Assembly (NCBI RefSeq): GCF_030232885.1
Contig: NZ_JASPGD010000008.1
Coordinates: 1-64,000, forward strand
Reading direction: 5' to 3'
Source: Corynebacterium sp. MSK297
GTDB taxonomy: Bacteria; Actinomycetota; Actinomycetes; Mycobacteriales; Mycobacteriaceae
DNA: 64,000 nucleotides
Shown: piece by piece, positions 1-7,970 of the stretch
Position numbering within the stretch: the first letter of the stretch is position 1
Layout: each line of letters starts with the position of its first letter
Notes under the pieces: generated by a model
What the model was told of the DNA's origin: nothing
Databases searched by the model: none
The model's input: only the letters and a program-made list of their open reading frames with translations
Program-made: the position numbers and the translations under genes

Positions 1-8
1 AACCACCA

Positions 9-44
9 GCAGAAAAGAAATAGCTGCCTAATCATTAGGTAGCT
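9..44 (-). terminator. Rho-independent terminator after the small membrane protein gene
   Basis: Arms 22-32 and 34-44 pair over 10 of 11 positions, with one G-T wobble. Read on the minus strand, the hairpin is followed by a T-rich run at about 21-10. It lies downstream of the stop of the gene ending at 130, where a terminator for the two-gene unit 926-130 is expected. Confidence 0.6.
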
Positions 45-129
45 CCACTACGTGTCCACGATTTGCGGGCAACCCCAAACGAGTACCCACACGACGAGAC
101 GAAGAAAGGAAAACGTGTCGTCAAAGTAC

Positions 130-333
130 TCACGCCTCCCGATCATCACGTTTTTCAACGGTTCGTTGCCAGTGCTTAACTTGCAGATAATAGCGGACAC
201 CAAATACTAACGAAATGGCGAACGGGATTGCAGCTAGCCACTGCCAAGGAGAAGGAAGGCGAGCGATCAGCGAACTAATAAGAAGTAACCCAACTCCTGC
301 TATGAACAACGTTTCTTTAGGTTTAGTGCTCAT
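130..333 (-). CDS. Small two-helix membrane protein (candidate partner of the secreted protein at 363-926)
   Basis: Protein of about 67 residues with two hydrophobic segments (starting IAGVGLLLISSLIA and WLAAIPFAISLVFG) and a basic, charged C-terminal tail. I chose the ATG at 333 because a GAAGGGG Shine-Dalgarno sequence lies about 9 nt upstream; an in-frame TTG at 351 would add six residues. It begins 29 nt after the stop of the upstream secreted-protein gene, so the two are probably co-transcribed, and a terminator follows. I do not recognise the family. A secreted protein followed by a small membrane protein recurs at 9149-10123, which suggests an effector with a protective partner, but this is inference. 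Confidence 0.6.
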   Translation of the reverse strand: MSTKPKETLFIAGVGLLLISSLIARLPSPWQWLAAIPFAISLVFGVRYYLQVKHWQRTVEKRDDREA

Positions 334-362
334 CTGGATGATCCCCTTCAACCCTTATGTGC

Positions 363-926
363 TTAGTCCGTAAAACAACCAGTGACAACGCCATCTACAG
401 AAAACAGCTCAAGTAACAAACTTGCAGCCTGCTCGCCACCATGAGCCTCAATACTTCTGCTAGCGGCAGCAATTGCTTCATTCTTGGACTTACCTGCCTT
501 GCGAGCAGCATCGTAAGCTTTTTTAGCTTTGGAAGCAACAGCTTTGGCACCACCAGCACCCTTGATAACGGTTTTTAGTTTTGTCACCTTGGAGAAAATG
601 AAAATATTAGCAGCCAGCGCCTTTGTTATCTCCCATGCGCATCCTCCTACGCTAGCACGAGGCTGAGTCAAATTGGAGAGATAATTGTCTTTCCAGGCAG
701 AAAATGCCTCCTCGCTCTCCAATGCGCTATCGGGTATCTGCTCAATCGTTGCTAGAGCGTATTCCAATTCCTTCTGATTGAGCTCTGCACCTACTTCGAT
801 GGATGCTGTCATTGTGTTCTTCGATTCAAAACTATTGTTCTCTGCAGCAACTGCGGCATTTGTTGCTGCTAGAGACAGCGAGCCTGCAGTTAAAGCAGCT
901 GTTAGAGTCTTGCAAACTTTATTCAT
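363..926 (-). CDS. Secreted helical protein of unknown function
   Basis: Protein of 187 residues with a clear Sec signal peptide (basic start MNKVCK, hydrophobic core, AVAA before residue 29). An acidic stretch follows to about residue 90. The last ~95 residues are hydrophobic and lysine/alanine-rich, bounded by two cysteines (GGC near 95 and GCF near 184) that could form a disulfide. A strong AAGGAG ribosome binding site precedes the ATG at 926. The Ala/Lys/Gly-rich C-terminal half resembles pore-forming or bacteriocin-like peptides in composition only; I recognise no family. The small membrane gene downstream is its likely operon partner. Confidence 0.7.
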   Translation of the reverse strand: MNKVCKTLTAALTAGSLSLAATNAAVAAENNSFESKNTMTASIEVGAELNQKELEYALATIEQIPDSALESEEAFSAWKDNYLSNLTQPRASVGGCAWEITKALAANIFIFSKVTKLKTVIKGAGGAKAVASKAKKAYDAARKAGKSKNEAIAAASRSIEAHGGEQAASLLLELFSVDGVVTGCFTD

Positions 927-1538
927 GGTGTTTCTCCTTGCGTTTCGTTCCAGAAAACTGGCGATTCCTGGGGAGTTTTATCTACGTACCGGCTGAAAAT
1001 GTGTGCCGGTAACACAGCAGAACCCTGCTCGGGGATTCCCCTGTGCTTCACAGGATCATCTGGTCTGATCCCGCTACGCGATAATCACTCGCCCGACTGA
1101 TCGGACGAGTGTTCACTATCAAATTGTGATGTTCACGACCATATCACGATATTTTAGGTAAGCGCAACCTATATTATCTGGGGAGCATTTACAGGACTTG
1201 TAACCCCCGACTGTCATAAACGCTCTGCTCGGCTGAGTGGTTGCCGCGTCTGATGGCTCGGTCCAGCGCCATGATGGTGGCGATGGCTCCCCATCGGTCG
1301 AACACGATCTCACGGATATCAAACCGCGTTGCATTTTAAGAATGTTGATAAATGGGAAATCTGAGTCGGTATGGCTGACTAGTTGAGTCCACGGCGGCGG
1401 ATCTTGGTCGCACAATAATGGCGCGCAGTATATTCCCACCCGGGAGTTCTCCCCAGGTGGGTGGTGGGTTGAGTATGGTCTGAGTCATACTGTGTGTATC
1501 TGAGTGCTTGTCGACGTTGTGCTTAAAGGAGCCCGCTG
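927..1538. other. 611-bp non-coding stretch with two hairpins and a phage-type relic
   Basis: No convincing full-length gene is present. Two perfect small hairpins lie near the 5' end of the secreted-protein gene: arms 1040-1045/1049-1054 with a 3-nt loop, and arms 1086-1091/1106-1111 enclosing a second 4-bp stem (1093-1096/1101-1104). A terminase-like coding relic lies at 1189-1326. One copy of the repeated motif CTTGTCGACG is at 1507-1516, just upstream of the gene at 1539. Confidence 0.5.
1189..1326 (-). pseudogene. Fragment resembling a phage terminase large subunit
   Basis: One minus-strand frame gives about 45 residues containing FDIREIVFDRWGA and then a helical stretch with ALDRAIRRG. 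The pattern (F/Y)D(I/V)xxIxFDRWGA is typical of the nuclease region of large terminase subunits of siphovirus-type phages. The open stretch is bounded by stop codons and lacks all other terminase regions, so it can only be a relic. The assignment rests on one short motif; a translated search against terminase families would settle it. Confidence 0.3.
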
Positions 1539-2341
1539 GTGTCTGAGAAATATTCCTGGGGTAATTCTGAACCCGGAAACTCTGGGTATGACTGGGGTGT
1601 GAGTGGCTCGCAGAGTAGTTGGTATGCTGCGCAACCGCAGAACAGTTGGGGTGCCTCCGATTCGCAGAACAGGGGCCAACAACCGGGAGGCGCATACGGT
1701 GCAGGCGGACCCAATGGGCGCGGTGGACCTGGCGGTGGGCCCGGTGCCGCAGCAACGGGTGGCAGCACTCTTAAAATTGTTGCGGTATCTGCGGCAATTA
1801 TTGCGGTTGCTAGCGGTATTGCGTGGGCTGCGTTGTCTGCGGCTGGTTCTGATGATGCAGACGGATCCAACAATGTCGCTGCCGCAACAACAACATCATC
1901 GGATGCAGCGGAGTCGAGTGCTACGGAACCGAGTGCTAGCAAGTCCAGTACCGAGCCATCTACGACCAGCGAATCTACCGCCGAGTCTGCTGCCACCACG
2001 CAGAGCTCCAACAGTTCCTCTGCTGCGACATCCCCGGAACCAATCGTGACAACAAACACCAACTCAGGTATATCCGAGGCAGAAAAATGCGGGCCATATG
2101 CGGATAAGCTCAGCGATTTCCCACATAAAAACTTCTGCGCCTGCATTGCGACGGCGAATGGCTGTATCTAGCTGAAAAGGGAACTTCTAATAAGGGATTG
2201 TTCTACTGGGATGATGGCGGCTGGCAAATATTCAACATGGATGGTTCTATCGGTCCAGGAAATGTATCGTGCTACGACCCCGCCAGGTTGCAAGAAGCTG
2301 GGGTGCCACGCAGCGTACAGAGTGAACTAGCTGAGTGCTAG
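1539..2341 (+). pseudogene. Membrane-anchored low-complexity protein, frameshifted near its C-terminus
   Basis: The GTG at 1539 follows an AAAGGA ribosome binding site. The first frame encodes 210 residues and stops at 2171: a Trp/Ser/Gln/Gly-rich cytoplasmic part, one membrane helix (about 78-102), then an Ala/Ser/Thr-rich external linker. From about 2140 to 2341 the minus-one frame continues as good protein sequence (CDGEWLYLAEKG, then LFYWDDGGWQIFNMDG, ending in Cys). One missing base in the C run near 2140 would join the parts into about 267 residues, giving a linker plus a small globular cysteine-containing external domain. Mutation, assembly error or, less likely, programmed shifting could explain this. 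Function is unknown. Confidence 0.55.
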
Positions 2342-2547
2342 GTAAATACATCTACTGCCGATAACGAGCAGCCATCACCTACTCATCTACCTATGACCTC
2401 CGCAGTGAATAAGCAGGATTCTTCTTTCGCACCGGCCTGACTGTCAAGGTCGTCGACCCTTCCCAGGCGACAGTGCTGCCGGATGATTCTCATGCTGCGG
2501 AGCATATTGCGGGGTAGTGAGCCTACGTGTTGCTGTCCCGCGAGCGA
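2342..2547. other. Intergenic region with a possible short coding relic
   Basis: Plus-strand codons from about 2416 to 2517 read as plausible protein (GLTVKVVDPSQATVLPDD) and end in TAG, but a stop codon lies immediately upstream and no start is present. I could not assign the fragment. Nothing else is recognisable before the metI stop at 2548. Confidence 0.25.
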
Positions 2548-3225
2548 TTAGGCGTCGTTACGAGCGCGCTGCGCGAGCTTATTGCCCAACGCCTGGATTA
2601 CCTGCACCACGATGATCAAGATGATGACGGTCAGAATGATCGCCACGGAATCGAACTGCTGGTAACCATAGGAGACTGCCAGGTCACCAACGCCACCACC
2701 GCCGATGGTGCCGGCCATAGCCGTGGCTGAAATCAGGGTGATCGTCGAAGTTGTCAGCGCCAAAATGATCGAGCTTTTGGCTTCAGGAAGCAAAAAGTAC
2801 CGGATCGTCTGCCATAGCGACGCACCCATGGACTCAGCGGCTTCCAAAATACCTTCGTTGACCTCAAGTACAGATTGCTCGATGAGGCGTGCCATGAACG
2901 GGGCGATAAAGATAGTTAGTGGCACCAGCGCGGCAGTCATACCAATCGAGGTACCTACCAGTGCACGGGTAAACGGGATGATCGCCACCATCAAAATCAC
3001 GAAAGGCAGCGAACGTACCGTATTCACCAAGAAGTTAGTTACCTGGAAAAGCACCCGCTGTGGGTACAAACCATGCGGGCGAGTCAGCACCAAAATGATG
3101 CCCAAGGGGATACCACCCAGCGTGCCCAACAGCAGGGAAAAACCGACCATGTATAAGGTTTGCCAGCCAGCTTCAGCATACTGTTCCAAGGTGACCTTGG
3201 TATCCAGGATCTGCGTAATATCCAT
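2548..3225 (-). CDS. metI: Methionine ABC transporter permease MetI
   Basis: Protein of 225 residues with five or so membrane helices and the EAA loop of importer permeases (ILEAAESMGAS), which docks on the ATPase. Length and hydrophobic pattern fit the MetI/YaeE family. Its start overlaps the last base of metN, showing translational coupling in the order metQ-metN-metI. The set imports D- or L-methionine across the cytoplasmic membrane. The McbR-like operator upstream of metQ agrees with sulfur-amino-acid control known for this locus in corynebacteria. Confidence 0.9.
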   Translation of the reverse strand: MDITQILDTKVTLEQYAEAGWQTLYMVGFSLLLGTLGGIPLGIILVLTRPHGLYPQRVLFQVTNFLVNTVRSLPFVILMVAIIPFTRALVGTSIGMTAALVPLTIFIAPFMARLIEQSVLEVNEGILEAAESMGASLWQTIRYFLLPEAKSSIILALTTSTITLISATAMAGTIGGGGVGDLAVSYGYQQFDSVAIILTVIILIIVVQVIQALGNKLAQRARNDA

Positions 3226-4259
3226 TAGCTGACTACCTCCACATCAATATCGGCTTGCTCATCAATCCACCGCACTGCCTTGTCGAGCAGGCTGGAATCC
3301 TGCACAGCCTCGCGTGTAGAAAGACCCAATACCAGAGTCCCGACCGTCCCCGAGCGCAGTATCGTATCGGAGGCATGAATGATGTCGGTAGAAATACCTT
3401 TGTTGACCAGGTGATTAACCAAGTCTTTCGCTGCACCGTGCCTGTGCACCAAGCGAATGACTGCTCCGTAATTGGCCTTGTCGGTAACTTCTTGCACGGC
3501 GTCGGGAAGCGAATGGGGCAAAACATTTTCCACGAACCGGCGGGTGAGTGGTTGTTGCGGGTGCGCAAAAACCTCCGTGACCGACCCTTTTTCGATGATC
3601 CGACCGTTTTCCATTACCGCCACTGTGTCAGCGATTCGGGCAATCACTCCGATTTCATGCGTAATGATGATGACGGTGATGCCGAGTTGTTCATTGACCC
3701 GCATGATCAAGTCCAGTATCTGGCCTGTGGTCAATGGGTCCAGCGCGGATGTTGGCTCGTCGCACAGCAAGATCTTCGGGTTGGTTACTAACGCACGCGC
3801 AATGCCGACGCGTTGCCGCTGTCCACCAGAAAGTTGTTTGGGCAGATGGTCGGCGCGCTCCGCCAATCCCACCATTTCCAGGACTTCGGCGACGCGCTGG
3901 TCGATTTCGCGCTTCTTCGCCTTTGCAAGCACCAGTGGCATGGCGACGTTCTGTGCCACCGTTTGGGTTTCTAGCAGGTTGAAGTGTTGGAAGACCATGG
4001 AAACTTCGCTGCGTAGATCGCGCAACTGCTTTTTAGACAGTGTGCCGAGGTCCTGGTCGAGCACGCGCACGGAACCGCTGGTCGGCTTTTCCAGGCCGTT
4101 GATGGCGCGCAGCAAGGTGGATTTGCCAGCGCCGCTGGTGCCGACTACTCCAAAAATAGAGCCAGACGGTATTTCCAAGTTGATGTCTTGCAGCGCGTTG
4201 ATTTCACCAGATTTACTGGTGAATGTTTTATGTAAATCGCGAAATGAAACGTGAGCCAT
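3225..4259 (-). CDS. metN: Methionine ABC transporter ATP-binding protein MetN
   Basis: Protein of 344 residues. Walker A GTSGAGKST is at 40-48, the signature is LSGGQRQRVGIARAL, and Walker B is ILLCDEPTSALD. The last ~80 residues form the NIL regulatory domain characteristic of MetN, which binds methionine and causes trans-inhibition in the E. coli homologue. It lies 30 nt after metQ and overlaps metI by one base. The NIL extension separates it from general amino-acid ATPases. Confidence 0.93.
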   Translation of the reverse strand: MAHVSFRDLHKTFTSKSGEINALQDINLEIPSGSIFGVVGTSGAGKSTLLRAINGLEKPTSGSVRVLDQDLGTLSKKQLRDLRSEVSMVFQHFNLLETQTVAQNVAMPLVLAKAKKREIDQRVAEVLEMVGLAERADHLPKQLSGGQRQRVGIARALVTNPKILLCDEPTSALDPLTTGQILDLIMRVNEQLGITVIIITHEIGVIARIADTVAVMENGRIIEKGSVTEVFAHPQQPLTRRFVENVLPHSLPDAVQEVTDKANYGAVIRLVHRHGAAKDLVNHLVNKGISTDIIHASDTILRSGTVGTLVLGLSTREAVQDSSLLDKAVRWIDEQADIDVEVVS

Positions 4260-4289
4260 GGCAGATGTACAGGTTAGGGTGCGGCCGGA

Positions 4290-5120
4290 CTAGTTGGTGA
4301 GGGACTTTGGGATAAACCAGTAGTCGTCCTCGTTTTGGCTTTCGACGTAGTCGAGGAACTCTTGTGACCTGTAGGCGTCGATGACAGCCTGAGCCCACTT
4401 GGCATCCTTTTTATCTTCGGTGGTCACTGCCTGCAATATCAGGTCGTCGCTAAGATCCTCACTTTCCAGGGCAAGCGCAGGGTCCACACCGGAAGAATAG
4501 GAAATGGAACCCGGAATGATGCCCCAATCAACATCGTCTAAGGCGCGTGGGATCGTGGCCGAATCCATCGGCTGGATTTTCAGGTCGTGTGGATTGTCCT
4601 TGATGTCATTAACGGTGAGGAGTTTCTCGTCGGCATCATCGTTCATGGTCAGCCAACCCAGTTTTACCAAGATACGGAACGCACGGGTTTGGTTAGAACC
4701 ATCTTGGGGGATAGCCACGGTTTGGCCCTTGTCGACGCCGTCGAGAGAATCAATGGACTTCGAGTAGATCTTGGTTTTCACCGTCGGAACATCGGTCAGG
4801 TTGATCAGGTCAGCGCCGGTTTCATTGTTGTAAACGTCCATGTACGCAATGTGCTGGTCGACGTTGAGGTCAATTCGGTCTTCCGTGAGGGCTACGTTGG
4901 CCTGTCGCAACTCGGAGAAGTCCGTGTAATCGATGGTATAACCCTCATCGCTCAAGATTGGCGCAATGCCGTCTTTAAATAATTCCGAGTAGGGGCCGGG
5001 GGAAGTGCCGACTTTAATCGTGTTCTCGTCGTCGGCGTTACCACCGGCGCACGCGCTGAGGGTAAACGTGGTAGCAGTAGCTGCCACTGTTGCGGTGATC
5101 TTGGAGAATGTTGGTTTCAT
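4290..5120 (-). CDS. metQ: Methionine-binding lipoprotein MetQ (NlpA family)
   Basis: Protein of 276 residues with a lipoprotein signal peptide ending in LSAC (Cys 24), so the mature protein is anchored to the outer face of the membrane. The body matches the NlpA/MetQ family: KVGTSPGPYSELFKD at the start of the mature domain, then YTDFSELRQANVAL and LNVDQHIAYM in the binding cleft. It is first in the metQ-metN-metI operon. A copy of the repeated motif (CGTCGACAAG on the sense strand) lies inside at 4728-4737, encoding VDK. Confidence 0.9.
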   Translation of the reverse strand: MKPTFSKITATVAATATTFTLSACAGGNADDENTIKVGTSPGPYSELFKDGIAPILSDEGYTIDYTDFSELRQANVALTEDRIDLNVDQHIAYMDVYNNETGADLINLTDVPTVKTKIYSKSIDSLDGVDKGQTVAIPQDGSNQTRAFRILVKLGWLTMNDDADEKLLTVNDIKDNPHDLKIQPMDSATIPRALDDVDWGIIPGSISYSSGVDPALALESEDLSDDLILQAVTTEDKKDAKWAQAVIDAYRSQEFLDYVESQNEDDYWFIPKSLTN

Positions 5121-5194
5121 TTGTTCGGTTCCTTTGCTTGTTTTAGCAGCGAGTATTACGTCCGTCTACAGTAGACTAAAAGGTTCAAAATGTA

Positions 5195-5210
5195 TAGACA
5201 GATCGGTATA
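5195..5210. promoter_or_regulatory. Near-consensus McbR-type operator upstream of metQ
   Basis: TAGAC-N6-GTATA differs by one base from the corynebacterial McbR consensus TAGAC-N6-GTCTA. It lies about 75 bp upstream of the metQ start. McbR, the SAM-metabolism repressor known from C. glutamicum, controls methionine uptake genes there, and two perfect sites occur upstream of ssuD at 60 kb in this window. A second palindrome, GTCTAC-A-GTAGAC, sits at 5163-5175. Confidence 0.55.
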
Positions 5211-5390
5211 GAAAACTGATGATGTCTAGCTCAACGGCCACTATTGACTGATTTTTTTGATGTAGCTACTGCCATTGGGCTAATTGGTGGGATGCTCGAA
5301 TTCTGCATCGGAAGGGAGGCACTTGAAAATGGTGCAGTGCAACAGTTTGCGTCGTGTGTGGGGTTGAACTATCTCCAGCTTCCTACTCAA

Positions 5391-5560
5391 CATAACACCG
5401 TCTGTAAGTGGTGTTATGCTGCCTTGAACGTATTATAAATGCTGGTCAGGGAAGTTTTAGAGTCGATACATATTCTAAAATTACCCGAACATAACACCTT
5501 AACTTCCCACATAACATAACACCCGTGTTATGTTGAGTGTTATGTTCAGTGATATGCTGC
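5391..5560. repeat. Cluster of CATAACACC repeats, inverted and direct
   Basis: CATAACACC occurs at 5391-5399, 5490-5498 and 5515-5523. Its inverse GGTGTTATG is at 5410-5418. A tight palindrome of 10-bp arms (5513-5522/5525-5534) with a 2-bp centre is followed by two more GTG(T/A)TATG copies at 12-bp steps (5525, 5537, 5549). The region 5121-5652 has no convincing gene. The arrangement looks like a multi-site protein-binding region. Confidence 0.6.
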
Positions 5561-5618
5561 CTGACCTGCGGAGAAACCGTTCTTGAGTAGGCGATTTAGC
5601 TTAGTGGTCTGGGTCCCG

Positions 5619-5678
5619 GCCTCTAAAACTCCGGCCGCAAAAACCCCAGCCTCTAATGCCGCAGCTTCCGCACCGCAT
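5619..5678. repeat. Degenerate 15-bp tandem repeats over the stop codon of the AbrB-type gene
   Basis: Units at 5619-5633, 5634-5648, 5649-5663 and 5664-5678 agree at about 10-11 of 15 positions between neighbours. The stop codon of the minus-strand gene (5653-5655) lies in the third unit. It belongs to the set of stop-codon repeats described in the findings and is one of the weaker members. Confidence 0.45.
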
Positions 5679-6735
5679 GCAGCACCTGTGGCAGCCAGCT
5701 CGCCAGCAACAGCACCGCCAACAAACGGATGATCTGGATCGCCACCACCTCGGCACCAGCACTGCCTTCCGCAGACAACGCCAACACCGTCTCCAGCGCG
5801 CCGGGGCTGGTCGCCAGATAAGCCTCGAAATAGGTGATGTCCAGCCACGCCGTGAGCGGCCACGCGCTCAGCGCGCACACCGCCATCAGCGCACCCAAAA
5901 ACGCGAACGTCGCCGGCAACTGCTTCGAGAAAAACGCCAGCGTATCGCGCTGCAACGAACCACCGCACACCCAGCCGATGGACAAAAACGCCACAATTGC
6001 CAAATACGCCGGCGGTGCCACCTCCACGCCGTCGGGAAGCACCGTGGCAGCCAGCACCGTGGCTAGTAGCGGCCCCAACGCCGTCGGCGCGGGCACGTGC
6101 AACCGTCGTGCGGCAGGCTCGGCACCCAGTGCAATCGCGGCGAACACCAGCAGCATCCACCACGGGCTATCGTTGCTCAAGCCTTCCTCATGTAGCTGCT
6201 CACTCATGAACAAGTGCACGATCACCGGCAGCGTCAGCGACAACACCAGCACTCGCAAAAACTGCGTGAGCATGACATAACGGAAATTCGCCCCGAAATC
6301 GATCGCCAGCGTAGAAACCACCGATGCCCCACCCGGCAACATCGACAGCACACCGGTCTCCGGGCTGATGTGTCGCGGCTGCGCGCGCGAAAGCAGCACG
6401 CCACCGATCACGCCCACGGTCACCGTAAACGCGGTCACAAACAACCCGGGAAGCAAGAAATTCAGCAGGTCAGCCGCCGGAATCTGCGTCAACGGCACCG
6501 CCGCCAACGTCATGATGATGCCGCGACCGAAACGATAAAACACCGGGTGCACATTCAGCTGCTCGCCCGTCGACAAGCTCCAGGTGCCAGAGATCAAAAT
6601 CGCGCCGATAATCCACGCCGCCGGCAGCCCCACCGCATCCAGCGCCCACCCGAGCGCCACGGACGCGGGCGCGAGCAGGAACCACCGCCAGGATCGCGGC
6701 GTCCAGGATGGCAGTGCCCAGGATTGCGGTTTCAT
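5653..6735 (-). CDS. AbrB-family integral membrane protein
   Basis: Protein of about 360 residues with some ten membrane helices in two similar halves, matching the AbrB/DUF554-like family once called putative ammonia monooxygenase. Typical stretches are WIIGAILISGTWSL, VLSMLPGGASVVSTLA and SPGALETVLALSAEGS; the paired (M/S)PG(G/A) loops mark the repeat. I chose the ATG at 6735; the open frame continues much further upstream but only by overlapping the divergent dehydrogenase gene. Its role is unproven: E. coli AbrB affects regulation, and transport of a small metabolite is a reasonable guess. Confidence 0.75.
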   Translation of the reverse strand: MKPQSWALPSWTPRSWRWFLLAPASVALGWALDAVGLPAAWIIGAILISGTWSLSTGEQLNVHPVFYRFGRGIIMTLAAVPLTQIPAADLLNFLLPGLFVTAFTVTVGVIGGVLLSRAQPRHISPETGVLSMLPGGASVVSTLAIDFGANFRYVMLTQFLRVLVLSLTLPVIVHLFMSEQLHEEGLSNDSPWWMLLVFAAIALGAEPAARRLHVPAPTALGPLLATVLAATVLPDGVEVAPPAYLAIVAFLSIGWVCGGSLQRDTLAFFSKQLPATFAFLGALMAVCALSAWPLTAWLDITYFEAYLATSPGALETVLALSAEGSAGAEVVAIQIIRLLAVLLLASWLPQVLHAVRKLRH

Positions 6736-6798
6736 CGCTATCCACTGTAGCCGCCGAGCGGCCCTGCGAGCTTCGCCGCGTCCACTAAAATGTGCCGC

Positions 6799-7581
6799 AT
6801 GACTGCTTCCACTGAGACTTCCGCGACCACTGCAACCAACGCAGGAACCACTGCACAGCAGAAAACTGCCCTGGTCACCGGCGCATCCTCCGGCATTGGT
6901 GCCGCCACCGCGAAAGCGCTTGCCGACGACGGCTGGCGCGTCGTCATCGCCGCCCGGCGCATGGACCGGTTGGAGAAACTCGCTGGCGAGATCGGTGCCA
7001 CCGCGCACCAGCTGGACGTGACCAGCCAGGAAAGCGTCGACAAGCTGGCGGCAGCCGTCGGGCGCATCGACCTGCTGGTCAACAACGCCGGTGGTGCGAT
7101 TGGGCTGGAATCGATCGCGGAATCTTCGCTGGAAGATTGGGACCGCATGTATGAGATTAACGTTGCCGGCACCGTGCGCGTGACCAAAGCGTTTTTGCCG
7201 TCGTTGCTGGCTTCTACCGATAACGCTGCAGGCGACAACGCCGGCCTGGTGGTCAACATCGGTTCGGTGGCTGGCTGGACCCCGTATGCCGGTGGCGCGG
7301 GCTATAACGCTGCCAAGCACGGGGTGCGGGCGTTCAACCGGGTACTGCGTCTGGAAAACCCGGGGACGCTGCGGGTTACCGAGATTGACCCGGGCCGGGT
7401 GGCTACCGAGGAGTTCTCGCTGAATCGTTTCCGCGGTGATGCCGAGAAGGCCGCCGAGGTCTATGCCGACAAGCTGAACCTGAGCGCCGAGGACATCGCC
7501 GAGGCCGTGCGCTGGGTCGCGTCACTACCGGCGCACATGAATATCGACACCATGCAGATCACCCCGCGCGACCAGGTCTAA
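6799..7581 (+). CDS. Short-chain dehydrogenase/reductase, YdfG-like
   Basis: Protein of about 260 residues. The Rossmann motif TGASSGIGAATAKAL binds NAD(P), and the Arg pair in AARRMDR suggests NADP preference. NNAGG and the active-site YNAAKHG with an upstream serine (NIGSVAGW) are all present, so the enzyme should be active. The best family match is YdfG-type 3-hydroxy acid dehydrogenase; the substrate cannot be read from sequence. ATG codons at 6790 and 6799 are both possible and neither has a clear ribosome binding site. It is divergent from the AbrB-type gene. The codons CTT GCC GAC G at 6919 are one copy of the window-wide motif. Confidence 0.85.
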   Translation: MTASTETSATTATNAGTTAQQKTALVTGASSGIGAATAKALADDGWRVVIAARRMDRLEKLAGEIGATAHQLDVTSQESVDKLAAAVGRIDLLVNNAGGAIGLESIAESSLEDWDRMYEINVAGTVRVTKAFLPSLLASTDNAAGDNAGLVVNIGSVAGWTPYAGGAGYNAAKHGVRAFNRVLRLENPGTLRVTEIDPGRVATEEFSLNRFRGDAEKAAEVYADKLNLSAEDIAEAVRWVASLPAHMNIDTMQITPRDQV

Positions 7582-7624
7582 AAGCAGCCGCGCTTAAAAA
7601 CAGCCGCGTTTAATCGCCACCGCG
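7577..7624. repeat. Three 16-bp tandem repeats over the dehydrogenase stop codon
   Basis: Units 7577-7592, 7593-7608 and 7609-7624 share a TAAAA-type start and a CCGCG end. The first pair matches at 13 of 16 positions and the second pair at 10 of 16. The gene's TAA stop (7579-7581) is in the first unit. Confidence 0.6.
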
Positions 7625-7646
7625 GCGGTTCGGTAACCTGGCCGCT

Positions 7647-7970
7647 ATGACGACTGCGGAGAATTACCCCAAGGTTCCCATCAGCGGTGACGCGATCAAG
7701 TTGGGCCAATTCATCAAACTGGCCAGTCTCGTGGCCACCGGTGGGGAGGCGAAAGAGCTGATCGCTGCCGGTGCGGTGACGGTCAACGGCGCGCCCGTCG
7801 ACAAGCGTGGCGCCGCGCTGCACCCTGGCGATGTGGTGTGCATTGACGACGAGTGCGTGGCCGTGGCTGGCGCCGATGAGCTTGACGACGACGGTATGGG
7901 CGACGACGACTACTTCGACGAAGCCACCGCCGACGACGATTTCGATCCGGAAAAGTGGAGGAACATGTAA
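7647..7970 (+). CDS. S4-domain RNA-binding protein (YbcJ/RqcP-like)
   Basis: Protein of 107 residues. The S4 fold covers about residues 11-70: KLGQFIKLASLVATGGEAKELIAAG, then VTVNGAPVDKRGAALHPGD, the usual alpha-L surface for structured RNA. The tail is acidic and Asp-rich. Small stand-alone S4 proteins act in RNA binding or ribosome quality control; which applies here is unknown. Its TAA overlaps the ATG of the next gene (TAATG), so the two are translationally coupled. Confidence 0.85.
   Translation: MTTAENYPKVPISGDAIKLGQFIKLASLVATGGEAKELIAAGAVTVNGAPVDKRGAALHPGDVVCIDDECVAVAGADELDDDGMGDDDYFDEATADDDFDPEKWRNM

Noticed and set aside
2127..2133. Programmed -1 frameshift site
   Set aside because: The T-AAA-AAC heptamer fits only partly, and a single missing C near 2140 gives a better continuous protein.
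5244..5438. Possible 64-codon gene before the CATAACACC cluster
   Set aside because: No clear ribosome binding site, family or partner; it runs into the repeat cluster.
6736..7320. N-terminal extension of the AbrB-type gene to 7320
   Set aside because: The extension overlaps the divergent dehydrogenase gene completely and adds no recognisable membrane or domain sequence.
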